Assembly (NCBI GenBank): GCA_037349315.1
Contig: JBAIAC010000003.1
Coordinates: 15,624,501-15,688,500, forward strand
Direction: 5' to 3'
DNA from: Chelydra serpentina
Taxonomy: Eukaryota; Chordata; Testudines; Chelydridae
Length of the DNA stretch: 64,000 nucleotides
The notes beneath the pieces are model-generated. The model had not been told where the DNA came from. It did not search any database and saw only the letters and a program-made list of their open reading frames with translations. Both the position numbers and the translations under genes were made by a program. Shown piece after piece: positions 1 through 11,059 of this stretch; the stretch's first letter is position 1; each line of letters begins with the position of its first letter.

Positions 1-96
1 ATCTTTGTATACCACAGAATACATTCCCCTGCTCACTCAGCAAAGGAGGGAGGAGCAGATGGTATCTCCTCCAGAGAGATCTCTACTGGCTCTGAC

Positions 97-2920
97 CAGG
101 GCCGGATTAACGCAGGGGCTTTAGGGGCTGCAGCCCAGGACCTCGGGCTAAGAGGGGGCCCACAAAAATAAATGCGTAATTATAAACAATTCAGTGGTCA
201 CCACCCCATCGATTGTGATTGACTGGTCGATCCTGGAGCCTCTGCCAGTCGATCGCGATCTCCAGGCCGCTAAAAGTCCGTCGGTGCAACAGGGCTCAGG
301 CAGGCTGCCTGCATACCATGGCCCCACGCCGCTCCCGAAAGCAGCCGGCTGCTGGCCTGTCTCTGTGGCCTCGATGTGGGGGAGGGGAAGGAGGCTTCGT
401 GCGTCGTCCCCATAGCTCCCATTGGCCAGAAACCAGCCAATGGGAGCTGCAGGGGCGGCGCTTGTGGGCGCAGGCAGCGCATGGAGACATGCTGTCCCCC
501 TCCCCCCAGGGTTGCACAGAGACATTCTAGCAGTCACCTGGGAGCGGGGTGGGGCTATGGCAGGCAGCCTGAGCCCTGTGCGCCACTGGCTGGGAGCTGC
601 CTGTGGTAAGCGCCTCCCGGCCGGTGCCTGCACCTCGCAGCCCCTCCTGCACCCCAACCCCCTGCCCTCTGCCCCAAGTCACAATCCCCCTCTGCACCCC
701 AACCCCCTGCCCTCTGCCCCAGGTCACAATCCCCCTCTGCACCCCAACCCCCTGCCCTCTGCCCCAGGTCACAATCCCCCTCTGTACCCCAACCCCCTGC
801 CCTCTGCCCCAGGTCACAATTCCCCTCTGCACCCCAACCCCCTGCCCTCTGCCCCAGGTCACAATCCCCCTCTGCACCCCAACCCCCTGCCCCCTGCCCC
901 AGGTCACAATCCCGCTCTGCACCCCAACCCCCTGCCCTCTGCCCCAGGTCACAATCCCCCTCTGCACCCCAACCCCCTGCCCTCTGCCCCAGGTCACAAT
1001 CCCCCTCTGCACCCCAACCCCCTGCCCCCTGCCCCAGGTCACAATCCCCCTCTGCACCCCAACCCCCTGCCCCCTACCCCAGGTCACAATCCCCCTCTGC
1101 ACCCCAACCCCCTGCCCTCTGCCCCAGGTCACAATCCCCCTCTGCACCCCAACCCCCTGCCCTCTGCCCCAGGTCACAATCCCCCTCTGCACCCCAACCC
1201 CCTGCCCTCTGCCCCAGGTCATAATCCCCCTCTGCACCCCAACCCCCTGCCCCCTGCCCCAGGTCACAATCCCGCTCTGCACCCCAACCCCCTGCCCTCT
1301 GCCCCAGGTCACAATCCCCCTCTGCACCCCAACCCCCTGCCCTCTGCCCCAGGTCACAATCCCCCTCTGCACCCCAACCCCCTGCCCCCTGCCCCAGGTC
1401 ACAATCCCCCTCTGCACCCCAACCCCCTGCCCCCTACCCCAGGTCACAATCCCCCTCTGCACCCCAACCCCCTGCCCTCTGCCCCAGGTCACAATCCCCC
1501 TCTGCACCCCAACCCCCTGCCCTCTGCCCCAGGTCACAATCCCCCTCTGCACCCCAACCCCCTGCCCTCTGCCCCAGGTCATAATCCCCCTCTGCACCCC
1601 AACCCCCTGCCCTCTACCCCAGGTCACAATCCCCCTCTGCACCCCAACCCCCTGCCCCCTGCCCCAGGTCACAATCCCCCTCTGCACCCCAACCACCTGC
1701 CCCCTGCCCCAGGTCACAATCCCCCTCTGCACCCCAACCCCCTGCCCTCTGCCCCAGGTCACAATCCCCCTCTGCACCCCAACCCCCTGCCCTCTGCCCC
1801 AGGTCACAATCCCCCTCTGCACCCCAACCCCCTGCCCCCTGCCCCAGGTCACAATCCCCCTCTGCACCCCAACCCCCTGCCCCCTGCCCCAGGTCACAAT
1901 CCCCCTCTGCACCCCAACCCCCTGCCCTCTGCCCCAGGTCACAATCCCCCTCTGCACCCCAACCCCCTGCCCTCTGCCCCAGGTCACAATCCCCCTCTGC
2001 ACCCCAACCCCCTGCCCCCTGCCCCAGGTCACAATCCCCCTCTGCACCCCAACCCCCTGCCCTCTGCCCCAGGTCACAATTCCCTCCTGCACCCCAAACC
2101 CCTGCCCCCTGCCCCAGGTCACAATCCCCCTCTGTACCCCAACCCCCTGCCCCCTGCCCCAGGTCACAATCCCCCTCTGTACCCCAACCCCCTGCGCCCT
2201 GCCCCAGGTCACAATCCCCCTCTGCACCCCAACCCCCTGCCCTCTGCCCCAGGTCACAATCCCCCTCCTGCACCCAAACTCCCTCCCAGACACTGCACCC
2301 CAACCTCCTGCCCCAGGTCAGAATCCCCCTCCTGCACCCCAACCCCCTGCCCCCTGCCACAGGTCACAATCCCCCTCTGCACCCAAACTCCCTCCCAGAC
2401 ACTGCACCCCCTCCTGCACCCCAACCTCCTGCTCCAAATCCCCCTCTGCACCCAAACTCCCTCCCAGACCCCGCACCCCCTCCTGCACCCCAATGTCCTG
2501 CCCCAGGTCAGAATCCCCCCCTGCACCCCAATGTCCTGCCCCAGGTCAGAATCCTCCTCCTACACCCTAACTCCCTCTCAGAGCCCACAGCCCTTACCCT
2601 CTCCTGCACCCCAACACTCTGCCCCAGCCTGGAGCCCCCTCCTGGACCCAAATTTCCTCCCAGAAAGAAACTAATATAACAGCTGTTCTAAGGTAAGAAG
2701 TAGGCTATTTTGAATTAATTTAACTATATTCTACAAGTTTGAAGACTGAATGTAACCACAGAACGGCTTTATTTTAATTAAAAGGCAAGTTTAGTATACT
2801 GTTAATAGCCTCGATGCCGTAATTGTGATCATTTTGTTTAAAATTAGGAAAAAGACTTGTATACCGGGGCCTCACAAAATCTAATAACCCCGGGCCCAAA
2901 GGAGAGTTAATCCAGCCCTG
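97..2920. mobile_element. hAT-type non-autonomous DNA transposon carrying a minisatellite
   Basis: The left end reads CAGGGCCGGATTAAC and the right end GTTAATCCAGCCCTG, which are inverted copies with one mismatch. An 8-bp flanking duplication is visible: GCTCTGAC at 89-96 and GCTCTCAC at 2921-2928 (7 of 8). CAGGG termini and 8-bp target duplications are the hAT signature. No transposase similarity is seen inside. Most of the interior is the 45-bp tandem array listed separately, followed by AT-rich DNA at 2670-2880. The family name within hAT is not assigned. Confidence 0.8.
631..2275. repeat. 45-bp minisatellite, 36 units, no indels
   Basis: The anchor AAGTCACAAT at 676 and its variants AGGTCACAAT and AGGTCATAAT recur to 2251, a distance of 1575 = 35 x 45 bp, so every unit has the same length. 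Units differ only by substitutions such as CCCTCT/CCCCCT and GCCCC/ACCCC. Because 45 is a multiple of 3 and the unit has no stop in several frames, long open frames of 588-750 codons run through it on both strands; these look like artefacts of periodicity. A degenerate, shorter-unit continuation of the same C-rich sequence runs to about 2640. Confidence 0.95.
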
Positions 2921-2928
2921 GCTCTCAC

Positions 2929-3508
2929 TCTCAAAGGTCTGCTATTTTCTCTCTTCCCTCTGAGCCCTTCCTTTCTGTGCCTTGCTGCTTTCTCACTTCA
3001 TGGGTTAACTAACCTTGTAGCTCTCTCCTGCCAAGCCCAGTCTATCAATTAGGCACAGCCTTGCCCCTCAGATTTACTCCGTCCAGGGATGATTTAGTTG
3101 GTGAGCCAGCAACCAAAGTGCTGTTACAGCAGATGGGCAGCTGTGAAGCTGGCATTGCCTGACTTTTGACTGGTTGGCTTTGCAGCGAGAGCCGGTTGGA
3201 AACTTTCCAGCGAAACATTTTTCAGACAGAAATGCTGATTCATCGAAAGTGAAATATTGCCTGGAAACACGTTACTTCCAATGACCTGAGGAGGCGCTCT
3301 GGGTGGTTCGAAAGCTTGTCTCTCTCACCAACAGCTGTTCCACTAAAAGATATTGCTTCCCCGACCTTATCTGTCTAATATCCTGCAACCGACATGGCTA
3401 CAACAGCACTGGAAAAAAGAGGAGTCTTAACAGAACGCAGGCAGGGTTTTGTAGCTTGCCTGGTTCTTGCTAGCTCGCTTACCCCACTCCTCAGCAGCCC
3501 ACTGGGGT
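2929..3508. other. Intergenic DNA, nothing recognised
   Basis: I see no open frame of note, no terminal repeats and no match to a repeat family I recognise. Confidence 0.5.
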
Positions 3509-4450
3509 CACAGAATCCTAGAAATGTCAGGCTGGACAGGACCTCAGGCAGGAGGTCAGCTCATCCCCCAGGCTGAGGCAGGACTGAGTTTACCTAGCCC
3601 AGCCCTGACAGGTGAGGGGGATTCCACAATCTCCCTTGGAAGCTGTGGGTAGCAGGGGCTCCCTCAAGCCCTCTTCCAGGCTCCACTGCCAGTCATGTAC
3701 AATGTCCGCCCACCCCCCAGTTCATAGCACACGAGGGGCTCTCCTCTCTCTCTCTCCTGTAGGAGACAGGGGACTGCAAGTGAAAGCCAAGAAGCGCAAA
3801 GGTGGCCTGGCTCTCAGGCAGTCTTTTGGGCTGGGTCTATCAGCAGGTCTATTGTCCCTTAGCGGGGCCTACCTCTGCCCTCTCCTCTGGGGTTGTCCTG
3901 CCCTGCAGGTCGTCTGTGCAGCTCTGTGTGGTGAGGCCTGCAACTGTCTCCCTCTCAGCTGCCTTGTCTCTGGGATTGGAGGAGCTCTTCTCCTCTTCAC
4001 CACCCCTTCCTGGGCCAGGTTTCCCCCCACCCAGGCAGAACAAGCCCTGCGGGTGCACTTTGTTAGTGCCAAACAGGCCCAGAAGAGCTCGTTAGTCTCC
4101 TCTTGGCCAGACTGAGGCCATGGATCTTCACAGAAACCTATTCCAGAGATTATCTACCCTTGTCACTAGAAAGTTTTTTCCTAATATCTAACTGAAAATT
4201 ATAACCGCCCTTAACAGATCTAAAGACAGTTAATCTCTCCTCAGTCTTCTTTTCTCAAGAGTAAACATGGCCAATTTTTTAAACCTTTCCTCATAGGTCA
4301 GTTTTTCTAAACCTTTGATTATTGTTGTTGCTCTCCTCTTGGCTCTCTCTAATTGGTCCACATCTTTCCTGAAATGAGGCGCCCAGAGTAGGACAGTACT
4401 CCAGCTGAAGCCTCACCAGTGTCAAGTAGAGCGGGACAATCACCGCCCAT
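3509..4450 (-). mobile_element. Old CR1 LINE 3' fragment, split by an LTR
   Basis: Read on the minus strand, 3509-3643 and 4133-4450 match the CR1 3' region: the terminal part with CAGAATCCTAGAAATGTCAG, then segments resembling the C-terminal reverse-transcriptase coding region (compare 52020-52480 of the young CR1 copy). The two pieces abut at ...CTTGGAAGC / CTATTCCAG..., which is continuous in other CR1 copies. The copy is diverged and has no open frame. Confidence 0.75.
3644..4132. mobile_element. Probable solo LTR inside the old CR1
   Basis: The 489-bp insert begins TGTGGGTAGC and ends GATCTTCACA (TG...CA). It is flanked by GAAGC (3639-3643) and GAAAC (4133-4137), a 4-of-5 match to a 5-bp target duplication. 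The boundaries are supported independently because removing the insert restores continuity of the CR1. No coding sequence is recognised; the family (retroviral or gypsy-like) is not known. Confidence 0.6.
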
Positions 4451-4469
4451 GTTACTTAGAAAACTCCTG

Positions 4470-5330
4470 TTAATACGTCTGTGAGAGAGTGCTGGACCCT
4501 CCTGAGTTCTGGGAGTGAGCGGGTGCGAGCCCGTCCACAGCTGAAGGCCTCTCCCGCATTGAACCTGGAGCTCAAGTGAGTTTGGGGGACAACTGATGAG
4601 AAACAGGGACAGGAGTGGGGGTTACAGGGTGCAGGGAGTATGAAGGTGACACCGAGCAGAAAACCCCAGACAACGCCCACTGCTCCTCGCAGGCATCCAG
4701 AGAGCCAGTGGATATGGCCCAGAGGAATTCTGCCCGGATGCGTGATCGAAGGGAGGAAAAGAAATAGGCCCCACAGTTGCAGAGCACCTCCCCGTCCAGC
4801 ATCCTTCTCCTGGTGCTATAGATGACCAGGAGATGGTTGGTGCGGAGGTCTTGTGACTTTGTGGGGCCACAGACGGCGTGTGCATAAAATCAGGGGGTGC
4901 AGGGAAAAGTGCAGTCAGAACCGGAGGAGAAAGTTCTGGAGAAGCCGGAAAATGGCCTATAATCTGGTGCACTCCGTGTAGATGTGTGCCAGGGTTTACC
5001 TCACGCTGCAGAAGGGGCAGGTGTCAGGGAAATGGGGTGAACCAGGCAAAGTACATGCCTGTGCTCACGGCCCCATGAAGGCACAGGGTTAGGGTTGGCA
5101 CCAGCCGTCGCCCAGTGGGCTCAGTGAAGCCTGGGGAAGAGGCGGGGATGGTGCAATGAAATCGGCACCCAGAGTGAGGCCTGCTGGCAGAGGTTCACTC
5201 TCCCTCTAGGTAACCAGGGTCAAACCCAGGACTAGATCTCCTCGAAGCTGGAGCTAAAGTCCCCACCCACCACCACGGAGTCCTTCCCATCAGCAACCGG
5301 GACAACGTCAACCTTGGTGCCAGCGGGGAG
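4470..5330 (-). mobile_element. Tx1-like (L1-clade) LINE remnant
   Basis: On the minus strand, conceptual translation across frameshifts gives a C-terminal segment with a CPFC...H...C zinc-finger-like motif (about 4975-5035), preceded by GAVSTGMYFAWFTPFP (about 5040-5090) and followed by RSRIRAEFLWAISTGSLD and EEQWALSG (about 4670-4760). This resembles the end of Tx1-type LINE ORF2. A GGDF motif near 5240-5270 resembles the endonuclease domain, implying a large internal deletion. There are multiple stops and frameshifts, so it is dead. Confidence 0.6.
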
Positions 5331-6040
5331 CGTGGATAACAAAGGGGTGGGGAGCTCCCTCCAAGGCCTCCTCGGGGAGGGGATCCAGGAGCGGGGGGGC
5401 TTTACTGCCGCCTCTGCTGCCAGGGTATCCAAAGCCAGCTCCGCCCAATGGACCTTGTCAGGGGGACGCAGCGCAAGGCTCAGCAGCCTCCCTTCATGGT
5501 CTTACGGGGGCCTCCTCCCCATCCATGCCAAGGAGAAGGTGCTGGGCCTGCACCTTCCCCTTGCTGCGCTTCCCCTGAACGAGCACCCAGTCCTCCAAGG
5601 GGGTAGTGGTGGGCTGGCCAGTGGGGCCGGTCTGGGGGAGCAAAAGGGATGGTTTCAGGGGTCGGGGAGGCAAGGGAGGAACAATACACTATACACACTG
5701 GTGGTGGGGCCCACCCGCTCATCTGGGCACTACAGGGGGGATATCCCTGGGGCCCAAGCAGAGGCGACGGCAGCGGAAGGAGGAGGAGGGACAGCACCCG
5801 GAACTGGGTGGCCAGGGTTGCCGGCAGTAACAGGGCCAGCACCCTCCCTGGTCTTGGGGGTCCCAGATGCCCCTCAGTGCCGGGCCAGGGGGCCCAGCCA
5901 CTGCCCAGCAAAGGACGCACCGGGCTTCCCCCAAGGAATAATGCACCTAGTACTGGGCCCCCTGAAAGGACCCCTCGAGAGCCTCTTTGTCACACGCTGC
6001 CGGAAGCAGCTGGATCTGTACCTGCCCGTGGAATGAGAGG
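5331..6040. other. GC-rich intergenic DNA, perhaps more of the Tx1-like element
   Basis: Open frames exist on both strands because of high GC content, but none shows a recognisable domain. The segment adjoins the Tx1-like remnant and may contain its ORF1 region; this is a guess from position and composition. Confidence 0.3.
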
Positions 6041-6693
6041 CAGGGGCAGATTCAGATTTATTGGGGCCCTGGGCACAAAGGACATTTGGGCCTCCCCACC
6101 CTGCTCTTCCCTTCCCCCACCCAAGGCCCTGCTCTCTGGCCTGGCTGGAAGCTGGAGCTGGGCCATGGTCAGAGCTGCCCAGGGAGCCCAGGCTGCTGTG
6201 GGGAGCCCTGGACCCTCCACCTGCCCTGGGCAGGACGCCCTGGGGGGCAGGGACATGGGCCAAGGGCTGATCTCAGGCTCCCCGGCCTACCCTCCCAGGG
6301 CAGGTGGAGGGTCTGGGGCTCCCCACAGCGGCCCGGGCTCCCTGGGCAGCTTTTAAGTGAATCCACAATCTCAGCAACTGAAGTTAATAAAAACACATCT
6401 ACGCTCCACAATGACACAGGAGAGGCTGGTCGGCCTTGCAACCATCTCAGCAGAGCATGAGCTGGCCCAGACTGTGGACCCTCAGGAAGCAGTTCAAATC
6501 TTTGCAACCAAGAAGGCACAGAAAGCACCACTTTGATTATTCAAACAGATAAAAATGCCAGTGTTTACTATGCAGACAAGAAAAGTTACATTTGCTGTTC
6601 AGGCATTTGAAAGTTAAGTGTTACTTACATTTTTTGAACAAGGCATTTTAAGTTGTTTGTTCTCCTTTATTGGGGTAGGAGCAGAGCAGTCCC
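6041..6693. mobile_element. Candidate hAT-type non-autonomous element
   Basis: It starts CAGGGGCAGATTC at 6041. The 8 bases before it, ATGAGAGG (6033-6040), recur exactly at 6694-6701. The right end, GAGCAGTCCC, is only a poor inverted match, so the end may be eroded. The interior includes a 57-bp inverted repeat. The exact 8-bp duplication is the main support. Confidence 0.45.
6174..6350. repeat. 57-bp inverted repeat with 63-bp loop
   Basis: Left arm 6174-6230 (GCTGCCCAGGGAGCCC...) and right arm 6294-6350 are reverse complements with about four mismatches. The arms produce mirror-image open frames on both strands, none of which is likely to be a gene. Confidence 0.85.
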
Positions 6694-6701
6694 ATGAGAG
6701 G

Positions 6702-9204
6702 AGTAGAACAGGAAGAAGGCAGAATTGAGACCTTTCAAAGTTTTGCCCCAAGCGAGGGGGCGTCATTTGAGCTCCCTGCCTCAGGTGCCAAAATGTTGTG
6801 GGCTGGCCCTGGATCCTTGGGACTCCCTCAAGGCCCCACCCCAGGAACAAGTAATCCTGGGCTTGCTGCCCATTATTTTTAAAGCATTTTATTTATTTTC
6901 CCCTTCTATACAGACTCTCCTCACCACGGCCCTTTCCCCAACATTATTAGTTCCCATCTCTTCAGCCCCTTCAAACCATGGGCCAGTCCCTCAGGGTGTG
7001 TACTACCCGTCTCTTTGCTACTAGGCACGGGACCAGGATGGGTTCATGAAGTATATGGAGTCCACTGATCAGTTATGGAATGCCTGCTTTGATGTCCCCA
7101 CCAGTGAGGGTGCCAATGGGGCCTGCCCGTTACCTAACTCGCTACTTAAGCTGCTCATCACTAGGGACTTTCTTATTGCTATTGACCATATGTGGAAGGT
7201 GCTCAGATACTGCGGTGATGGACAGCAGGACAAAACCCTGAGATAGCCAACTTAGACATCTCCACCCCGCCCCCACAGGAATCAATCTCCCAGCCCTACA
7301 AAAGCACTCCCAGAGTCTGGAAATGCTGAAACATGAGGGGCTCCTCACACTAAAAGGAACCTCCATGTAGAGCTGCTGAGAGGGGATATGGAGCTACCAG
7401 GGCATCACAGAAAGAAGGGGAAAGAGGTCAGCTCCGTTACCAGTTGCCGTGAGCAGCAAGAAGTACCTCTGAAAGAACAGCCCCTTTGTGCTGCACAGAA
7501 TAGAGACCCTGAAGTAAGTTGATTTGCTGACCCTTCAGCGCAAAGGAGTAAATCCAAAGCTCTTAGCTGGCATTTTTTCATGCCCATGTGCCCAGTTTGG
7601 ATTCATGGGAAGATAACTTGTCCTGATATCTGAAGAATATTATGCTCTCCTAGGTGAGAGGCAATCTTTATGGCTTCACTCCTCTGCAATGCTGGAGGAA
7701 TATTTATAATGCTTGTCTACCCAGCCAGGGTTACCTGGTCTGAAAATTTCACTTTTTCTTCCTTTTCAGTTGCCTGATTAATTCCAATCCCTTTCTGATC
7801 ACTTTCTAGAAGAGCCTGATGTGCCACTTATACCTGCAAGTTCATTCCATTACTAGGGTTATCAGCACCATGGGCTTTTGGACAACATCTGTGTCTTTTC
7901 AGGGATGATGCCTTGTGGAAGGATTGCTCTACATCAGTGATGCATAGACTGATTTTTATGAAAATTAATGTAAGTGGTTTCTGCTCAGGTCCAGTGGTAA
8001 CAGGATGACACTACAGCCCTATTACAACACAAGCCTTCATTTTCCCCTTCCTTGATGACCTTTTAAGGTGCTGTCCCCTTATTGTGCTACAGTCTGTCCA
8101 GTTCCCCTATTGCTCTTTGCACTGTATGTAACGTTGTCCTCTTGTGCCAAGCAGTCCTGTCACACTGTTCTGATTTCTCTGAGCTCCCATACACACTGAA
8201 CTGACAAGAACTTATCACGTATTAGGGAATTTTTCCTCCAACAGTTTTTTTCCATGTTCAAAAGGCATGTTGCTCACAAGCTCAGCGTTTTGCTGCCAGA
8301 AAATGTGCTTTAAATAAAGGCACCACAGGGCCCAAGATTTTCTTCTTTTCAGTAACTGCTAATTAACAACTTCTAGTTTAAGAGAAGAAAATCTTCAGTA
8401 GACCTCCCACGCCTCAGAGTACACCATTTCGTCTTGTAAGCCTCCTGGAATGTGGTGACTATGACGTCAGAGATGCCATCCAGAGGTCTGGACATTTTCC
8501 CTCCCACTATTTTGCTATCAGCAGACGTGACCCAGCTCTCATGATCGGCTCAGAAGACCCCCCAGACATGTAGATGCCCAGCCAAAACCTATCCGAACTT
8601 GGCCTGAAATCTGGGCTGGTAGAAGAGAACTAGGTGGAACCTGCTCAGGAGGTTTCTGATCCTTTGGGTATCTAGACTGACCAGGAATGTCATGAGTCCA
8701 GGCCTCCTTGAGGGGTTTTAGTGGAAGCGAGAGTGGTGACGGAGGGACTGAGCCACAGCAGCAGACCAGGGGATGCTTGGATCGAAAAGCCTGAAGGTTG
8801 CTGAGGGTGTGGGGGACCCATTATGTCCCAGTCTCAGCACTCCTTGCTAGATCCCGGCCGCACAGCCACCACCTCCTCCCTCGGCTCCAGACTGACTGAA
8901 CCACAGCACTCCCTACTGTTTGCTATGATGACTTGCAGCTCCTGCCTGCCTGAGGCTCCAGACACGCTGTGGGAATGTGGGACAGGACTGCTAAGTACGT
9001 GAGTGTCACACAAGATGCTGGACACCTGGCTGCCTTGGGACTGCTGCATTTTCCACTGGTGGATGGTCCCCTGCTTCTCCTGCCACTGCACTCCCTCAGC
9101 TCCTGCCCCCACCGTCCCTGTCCTTGTGCTTTCCACGTCATTACCCCTCCTTTTCTTTACCCGTTCCCCTCTTCCAACTGCAGAACACCCCTCTCCTCTC
9201 CCAC
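6702..9204. other. Intergenic DNA, nothing recognised
   Basis: About 2.5 kb without a supported gene. Short frames (for example 7046-7246 and 8834-9136) lack domains. No terminal repeats or LINE tails were recognised. Confidence 0.5.
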
Positions 9205-10856
9205 GTCAGATAACAGCAGCCCCTGAGCGCCGGTCAGACAACAGCCGCCCCTGAGTGCCGGTCAGACAACAGCCGCCCCTGAGCGCCGGTCAAACCGCAG
9301 CCGCCCCTGAGCGCCGGTCAAACCACAGCTGTCCCTGAGTGCTGGTCAAACCGCAGCTGCCCCTGAGTGCTGGTCAAACCGCAGCTGCCCCTGAGCACTG
9401 GTCAAACCACAGCCGCCCCTGAGTGCCGGTCAAACCACAGCCGCCCCTGAGTGCCGGTCAAACCGCAGCCGCCCCTGAGCGCCGGTCAAACCACAGCCGC
9501 CCCTGAGCGCCGCTCAGACAACAGCCGCCCCTGAGCGCCGGTCAAACCGCAGCTGCCCCTGAGCGCCGGTCAAACCACAGCTGCCCCTGAGCGCCAGTCA
9601 AACCACAGCTGCCCCTGAGTGCCGGTCAAACCACAGCTGCCCCTGAGCGCCGGTCAAACCACAGCTGCCCCTGAGCGCCAGTCAAACCGCAGCCGCCCCT
9701 GAGCGCCGGTCAAACCACAGCTGCCCCTGAGCGCCAGTCAAACCACAGCCGCCCCTGAGTGCCGGTCAAACCACAGCTGCCCCTGAGCGCCAGTCAAACC
9801 GCAGCCGCCCCTGAGTGCTGGTCAAACCGCAGCCGCCCCTGAGCGCCGGTCAAACCACAGCCGCCCCTGAGTGCCGGTCAAACCACAGCCGCCCTTGACT
9901 GCCAGTCAGACAACAGCCGCCCCTGAGTGCTGGTCAAACCGCAGCCGCCCCTGAGTGCCGGTCAAACCGCAGCCGCCCCTGAGTGCCGGTCAAACCACAG
10001 CCGCCCGAGTGCCAGTCAAACCACAGCTGCCCCTGAGTGCCGGTCAAACCACAGCTGCCCCTGAGCGCCGGTCAAACCACAGCTGCCCCTGAGCGCCGGT
10101 CAAACCGCAGCCGCCCCTGAGTGCCGGTCAAACCGCAGCCGCCCCTGAGTGCTGGTCAAACCGCAGCCGCCCCTGAGCACCGGTCAAACCACAGCCGCCC
10201 CTGAGCGCCGCTCAGACAACAGCCGCCCCTGAGTGCCGGTCAAACCGCAGCCGCCCCTGAGCGCCGGTCAAACCACAGCTGCCCCTGAGCGCCAGTCAAA
10301 CCACAGCTGCCCCTGAGTGCCGGTCAAACCACAGCCGCCCTGAGTGCCGGTCAAACCACAGCTGCCCCTGAGTGCCGGTCAAACCACAGCTGCCCCTGAG
10401 CGCCAGTCAAACCGCAGCCGCCCCTGAGTGCCGGTCAAACCACAGCTGCCCCTGAGCGCCGGTCAAACCACAGCTGCCCCTGAGCGCCAGTCAAACCACA
10501 GCCGCCCCTGAGTGCCGGTCAAACCACAGCCGCCCTTGACTGCCAGTCAGACAACAGCCGCCCCTGAGTGCTGGTCAAACCACAGCCGCCCGAGTGCCGG
10601 TCAAACCACAGCCGCCCCTGAGTGCCGGTCAAACCACAGCCGCCCCTGAGCGCCGGTCAAACCGCAGCCGCCCCTGAGTGCCGGTCAAACCGCAGCCGCC
10701 CCTGAGTGCCGGTCAAACCGCAGCCGCCCCTGAGTGCCGGTCAAACCACAGCCGCTCCTGAGCGCCGCTCAGACAACAGCCGCCCCTGAGTGCCGGTCAA
10801 ACCACAGCTGCCCCTGAGTGCCGGTCAAACCACAGCTGCCCCTGAGCGCCGGTCTT
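9205..10856. repeat. 28-bp minisatellite, about 59 units
   Basis: The consensus unit is CAGCCGCCCCTGAGTGCC followed by GGTCAAACCA, repeated head to tail. Units vary at a few sites (CCGCC/CTGCC, GAGCGCC/GAGTGCC, CCGGTC/CCAGTC, AACCAC/AACCGC) with rare 1-3 base deletions. The period is not a multiple of 3, so no long frame survives. It ends abruptly at GCGCCGGTC / TTCAGTTAATATT near 10857. Confidence 0.95.
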
Positions 10857-11059
10857 CAGTTAATATTTTATATATGTACACACAGCCTACAGAAGGGCTT
10901 GCTGGGGTTCACATGGTGTGTCCCTGCTATCACCCATATCGCCCTGTCTGCATACTGACTGCATCCCTTTCCCCCGTCCTTTGCGTGGTTTGTCAGAGCT
11001 GGCAAACGGACCAGCGAACAGGGGAGTTTTGTGCGGCAGCTCTCAGGGTGAAGGAGTAG

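Noticed and set aside
631..2275. CRISPR-like array
   Set aside because: Head-to-tail repeats without unique spacers, in a vertebrate genome; the same applies to 9205-10856.
422..2674. 750-codon open frame (and 655- and 588-codon frames, two strands)
   Set aside because: They exist because the 45-bp repeat is a multiple of three without stops. No domain, no splice context, and the array lies in a DNA transposon.
3612..4115. 167-codon frame
   Set aside because: Lies across the CR1/LTR junction and has no recognisable domain.
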